Positions 61,165-64,000 of a DNA stretch of 64,000 bases are shown here, in pieces. Source of the stretch: Alloprevotella tannerae ATCC 51259 (GTDB lineage Bacteria; Bacteroidota; Bacteroidia; Bacteroidales; Bacteroidaceae); assembly GCF_000159995.1 (NCBI RefSeq), contig NZ_GG700643.1, positions 468,145-532,144 on the forward strand, in the 5' to 3' direction. Numbering within the stretch: position 1 is the first letter of the stretch; each line of letters begins with the position of its first letter. Under the pieces are notes generated by a model. It saw only the letters and a program-made list of their open reading frames with translations. It was not told the origin of the DNA and searched no databases. The translations under genes were made by a program, and so were the position numbers.

Positions 61165-61398
61165 CATCCGCTAATGAACGCACAATGAACAACAGCTTGT
61201 GGAAATAATCGAAAACAGCCCATTTCATCGCGAATAATCGACATTGTAACGCCTAAAATCAACCATCGCCGACCGCCTTCCCCATAGCGAACGCTTCGCA
61301 TCGGTTGCGGAAAAAGAAGAGCCCAATCTGCAATGATGAAAGTCCCATTTTTACGCAACAATCATTGAATTAAAAACCACAAGCGCCCAACTACGCGA

Positions 61399-61486
61399 AT
61401 TTTCACCGTGGTGAAAAATACGTACCCTCGTGAGCGTACAACCTTTTTATCGTGATGAAAAACCTTTCCGCTCACGATGAAAAAGC
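61399..61486. repeat. Family B ~22-bp array (locus B7)
   Basis: Degenerate units TTTCACCGTGGTGAAAAATACG, CCTCGTGAGCGTACAACC, TTTTTATCGTGATGAAAAACC and GCTCACGATGAAAAAGC. Confidence 0.75.
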
Positions 61487-61732
61487 ATCCAATCAAAATC
61501 TGCGTGCTCAGCGCCCAATGCTGCGGCCGAAAAAATCAAGCCAAAAACCGATGAAACCGACGAAAACTGAACGAATAACGAAATATCGCAGACCCGAAAT
61601 GAGAACAAAGCAAGCGACCGATGGCGCAAGAGACGGCCCAGCGGAAGCGAGCCGCTTAAGCACTTAGTGCTCAGCGAGGCAGGCAGGGAGAAAGGTATCA
61701 AAACATAAAGAGGCATTTTCCAAACCTTTTTA

Positions 61733-61740
61733 CTACTTTT
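61733..61740 (+). promoter_or_regulatory. -7 element TACTTTTG of purD
   Basis: Fits TAnnTTTG. The leader to the purD ATG is about 157 bases, long for a housekeeping gene; no riboswitch recognised in it. Confidence 0.55.
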
Positions 61741-61903
61741 GCATATAAAGCCGATCGGTCGTAAAATTTGCGGTTTCGCTGACCGCTATTTAGCGTTGCG
61801 CCCCCTTCCGACAAGTGCTTCGAACGCGGGAGAGGCCGCTGCGCGCGGCAAGGCCGACATTGAGCAATCGAACTGAAACATTTACTGCTTATAAACTGCG
61901 ATT

Positions 61904-63178
61904 ATGAATATTCTACTTCTGGGTAGCGGAGGCCGCGAACACGCATTGGCGTGGAAAATCGCGCAGAGCGAAAGATTGGACCGTTTGTTTGTAGCCCCGG
62001 GCAATCCCGGAATGGCCGAAATAGCGACTTGCGTAGCGCTCGACCCGATGAAGTTTCTCGAAGTGGGACGCTTCGTCGTTGAAAATAAAATAGATATGGT
62101 CGTCGTAGGCCCCGAAGCGCCACTCGTAGAAGGCATTGTAGATTATTTTCGCAGTCGGCCGGAGTTGCAGCACGTTGCCCTTATCGGACCGAGTGCCGCC
62201 GGCGCACGCTTGGAAGGTTCTAAAGATTTTGCCAAAGCCTTTATGCGCCGCCATCACATCCCGACGGCCGATTATCAAACCTTCGGCGCAGACCGATTTG
62301 AGGAAGCTTGCCGCTTCCTAAAGACCCTCAAGCCCCCTTACGTCTTGAAGGCTGACGGTTTGGCCGCCGGTAAGGGCGTATTGATCCTCGATGATCTGGA
62401 AACGGCTGAAAGCGAACTCAAAGCGATGCTTTCGGGACGCTTTGGGGCAGCCAGTGCGCAGGTTGTCATAGAAGAATTTTTGTCGGGCATAGAGTGTTCG
62501 GTCTTTGCTTTGACTGACGGGAAGCATTACCAAATCTTGCCTGAAGCAAAAGACTACAAACGCATCGGCGAAGGCGATACGGGCTTAAATACGGGCGGTA
62601 TGGGTTCCGTTTCGCCCGTACCTTTTGCCACGAAAGAATGGATGCAACGCGTAGAAGATGAGATCGTGCGGCCCACGGTCGAAGGCTTGGCGGCTGACGG
62701 CTTGGACTACCGCGGCTTTATCTTCTTCGGCTTGATCAATTGCGATGGGCGACCGAAGGTAATCGAATACAACTGTCGTATGGGCGACCCCGAAACGGAG
62801 ACGGTTATGCTCCGACTGAAGAGTGATCTTGTCGAACTTTTTGAGGGTGTGGCGCAAGGCGACTTGGATCGCCGCGAAGTGGTCTTCGATGAGCGACCTG
62901 CGGTCTGCGTGATGTGCGTAAGTGGCGGCTATCCCGAGGCTTATCGTAAAAATATTCCGATGACGATCGGCGAGCAAGCGGACGGCGTAGTGTTTCACGC
63001 GGGCACGGCGCTGAAAGACGGGCAACTCGTGACAGCGGGTGGGCGCGTCGCAGCGGTAAGCAACTACGGCGCAACGGCGACTGAAGCTTTGGCGAAGTCG
63101 ATGCGCGGCGCAGAGGCAATTGACTTTGAGGGGAAATATTTCCGCCGCGACATCGGCAAAGACATCATAGACGCCTAA
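61904..63178 (+). CDS. purD: Phosphoribosylamine-glycine ligase
   Basis: Joins phosphoribosylamine and glycine with ATP to give GAR, the substrate of PurN. The 424-residue ATP-grasp enzyme has GSGGREHALAWK (7-18), GPSAAGARLEGSKDFAK (about 97-113), ADGLAAGKGV (about 151-160) and the metal-binding NCRMGDPETE (about 288-297). A membrane-protein gene follows after 40 bases on the same strand. Confidence 0.97.
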   Translation: MNILLLGSGGREHALAWKIAQSERLDRLFVAPGNPGMAEIATCVALDPMKFLEVGRFVVENKIDMVVVGPEAPLVEGIVDYFRSRPELQHVALIGPSAAGARLEGSKDFAKAFMRRHHIPTADYQTFGADRFEEACRFLKTLKPPYVLKADGLAAGKGVLILDDLETAESELKAMLSGRFGAASAQVVIEEFLSGIECSVFALTDGKHYQILPEAKDYKRIGEGDTGLNTGGMGSVSPVPFATKEWMQRVEDEIVRPTVEGLAADGLDYRGFIFFGLINCDGRPKVIEYNCRMGDPETETVMLRLKSDLVELFEGVAQGDLDRREVVFDERPAVCVMCVSGGYPEAYRKNIPMTIGEQADGVVFHAGTALKDGQLVTAGGRVAAVSNYGATATEALAKSMRGAEAIDFEGKYFRRDIGKDIIDA

Positions 63179-63218
63179 GGCTAAAAGCCGCACACATTAT
63201 TATATAGATAGGAACAGG

Positions 63219-64000
63219 ATGGACGACTTTCGCAACCGATCGGCCAAAAGTATGCTGACGCTGCCGCTTGTGGCCGTCATTGCCGGTGTAGTTTGGGTGC
63301 TTCCCGATCCGCGCAGCGCGTGGCTGTGGGGCGGCTTTGCGATTGTCTGCGCCTTAACCTATACGCTGCGCGAGTTAAACAATCGTTTTCAACTCCTACG
63401 CATACGTTCGCGCCTCGTAAGTGCCACTTTTTTGGCGCTTTTTGCCGCGCTGCCGGATCTCCATCCGGCCGGAACGAATTTGATTCCCGCCATAGGGCTG
63501 CTGCCGGCCTTGTTTTGCCTCTTCGGTTCTTATCAGCAATATCGCCCCGAGCATTATACGTTTCACGCTTTCTTCTTCCTTTCCATCGGAAGTTTGGTTT
63601 TCCCGCCGCTACTTGTGCTGTCGGTTTTCTTTTATGTGACGATGGCCCTCGTTTTGCACACGCTCACGTGGCGATCTTTGTTTGCCGGACTCTTCGGTTT
63701 GGTTGTTCCCTATTGGTTTTACGCCGGCTATCTCGTTTGGATGAACCGTTTGGAAGAATTAGAGCAACAATTTACCCCGTTTTTACAATATAGTTGGCCC
63801 GATTTCCAACATCTGCCGCTGCCGCACGTAGCAAGTTTCTGTTTTCTCAGCCTTTTGGCGCTGCTGAGTACGCTCCACTTCGTCCGTACCAGCTTCAACG
63901 ATAAAATTCGCACACGTGTGTTTCTTTATGTGCTGATCATTCTCGAACTGGCTATTGCCGGAGGGGGTGTATTATTGCCACATCATTATTGTATAATAAT
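63219..64000 (+). CDS. Multi-pass membrane protein, 5' part only
   Basis: From the ATG at 63219 the frame stays open to the window edge (260 codons). The protein begins MDDFRNRSAKSML and has about seven hydrophobic segments separated by short basic loops (RRIRSR, TLTWR, HFVRTSFNDKIRTR), typical of an inner-membrane protein of unknown function. It follows purD by 40 bases and is preceded by a CACATTATTATATAG stretch. The C-terminus is missing and no named family is recognised with confidence. Confidence 0.75.
   Translation, partial: MDDFRNRSAKSMLTLPLVAVIAGVVWVLPDPRSAWLWGGFAIVCALTYTLRELNNRFQLLRIRSRLVSATFLALFAALPDLHPAGTNLIPAIGLLPALFCLFGSYQQYRPEHYTFHAFFFLSIGSLVFPPLLVLSVFFYVTMALVLHTLTWRSLFAGLFGLVVPYWFYAGYLVWMNRLEELEQQFTPFLQYSWPDFQHLPLPHVASFCFLSLLALLSTLHFVRTSFNDKIRTRVFLYVLIILELAIAGGGVLLPHHYCII

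Larger units (their letters stand above)
59505..61732. other. 2.2-kb repeat-rich region without genes
   Basis: Holds four forward family A elements, one inverted variant, a 233-bp tandem duplication and a family B array. Open frames here read through the repeats (for example repeated 'GRVKPLRTLTLPC' peptides on the minus strand) and are not genes. The non-repeat parts contain degenerate pieces such as CACAACCCCCACC, probably decayed repeat flanks. Confidence 0.75.

Noticed and set aside
60726-61228. Two minus-strand open frames of 78 and 89 residues with near-identical peptides
   Set aside because: They are translations of the tandem family A repeats and their flank; codons do not show coding constraint and the frames end in repeat hairpins.

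Overview
The window looks like chromosomal DNA of a Bacteroidales bacterium, probably Prevotellaceae-like. The evidence is TAnnTTTG promoter elements before many genes, little Shine-Dalgarno signal, type IX secretion (T9SS) style C-terminal sorting domains, a BspA-type leucine-rich-repeat protein, DUF4252 next to an ECF sigma factor, a THUMP-like (PG_1098 family) methyltransferase, a DUF2723 membrane protein, eukaryotic-type NADP isocitrate dehydrogenase, and ftsZ followed by yqeY. Species cannot be fixed from the sequence. About fifty genes are supported; the first and last run off the window.

Layout: 0-4 kb holds an IS5-like transposase fragment and a three-gene polysaccharide cluster (IspD/TarI-type cytidylyltransferase, NAD-dependent epimerase, Wzx-like flippase). 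5-11.5 kb holds dxs, trkA, a small membrane protein, purN and gpmI. 12-15 kb (minus strand) holds a LolC/E-type permease, rbfA and manC. 16.3-24.8 kb is a compact seven-gene run for citrate metabolism: citD, citE, citF, citX, a citC-citG fusion, aconitase and isocitrate dehydrogenase. 25.8-29.8 kb is a probable metal-uptake unit: a small His/Cys protein, a ZnuD-like TonB receptor and a His-rich lipoprotein. 30-33 kb (minus) has a DUF421 protein and an ECF sigma/anti-sigma/DUF4252 operon. 33-41 kb (plus) has a nitroreductase, a VanX-like dipeptidase, a THUMP-like methyltransferase, a GINT1-like beta-propeller protein, ftsZ, yqeY and a secreted GLUG protein. 41.7-48.2 kb (minus) has a BspA-like protein, an Omp28-like protein and a second ECF sigma/anti-sigma/exported-protein operon. 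49-54.4 kb (minus) has pnp, an S41 protease and a PfkB-family kinase. Then come two tRNA-Asn genes, a DUF2723 protein, a NodB-type deacetylase, 2.4 kb of repeats, purD and a truncated membrane-protein gene.

The most unusual content lies between genes. Three unrelated families of short inverted or periodic repeats recur there: (A) a ~115-bp element that can fold into three hairpins (six forward copies, one inverted variant, one copy cut at the left edge); (B) arrays of ~22-bp units around CTCACGAG/CTCGTGAG (seven loci); (C) arrays with an exact 21-bp period built on CAAAC-N4-GTTTG (three loci). A and B occur together, A first, at three places. The second notable point is the citrate operon: citrate lyase and its maturation enzymes are followed directly by aconitase and isocitrate dehydrogenase, with no citrate synthase or transporter nearby, suggesting a reversible link between 2-oxoglutarate and oxaloacetate plus acetate. 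No defence system, CRISPR array or rRNA was seen.
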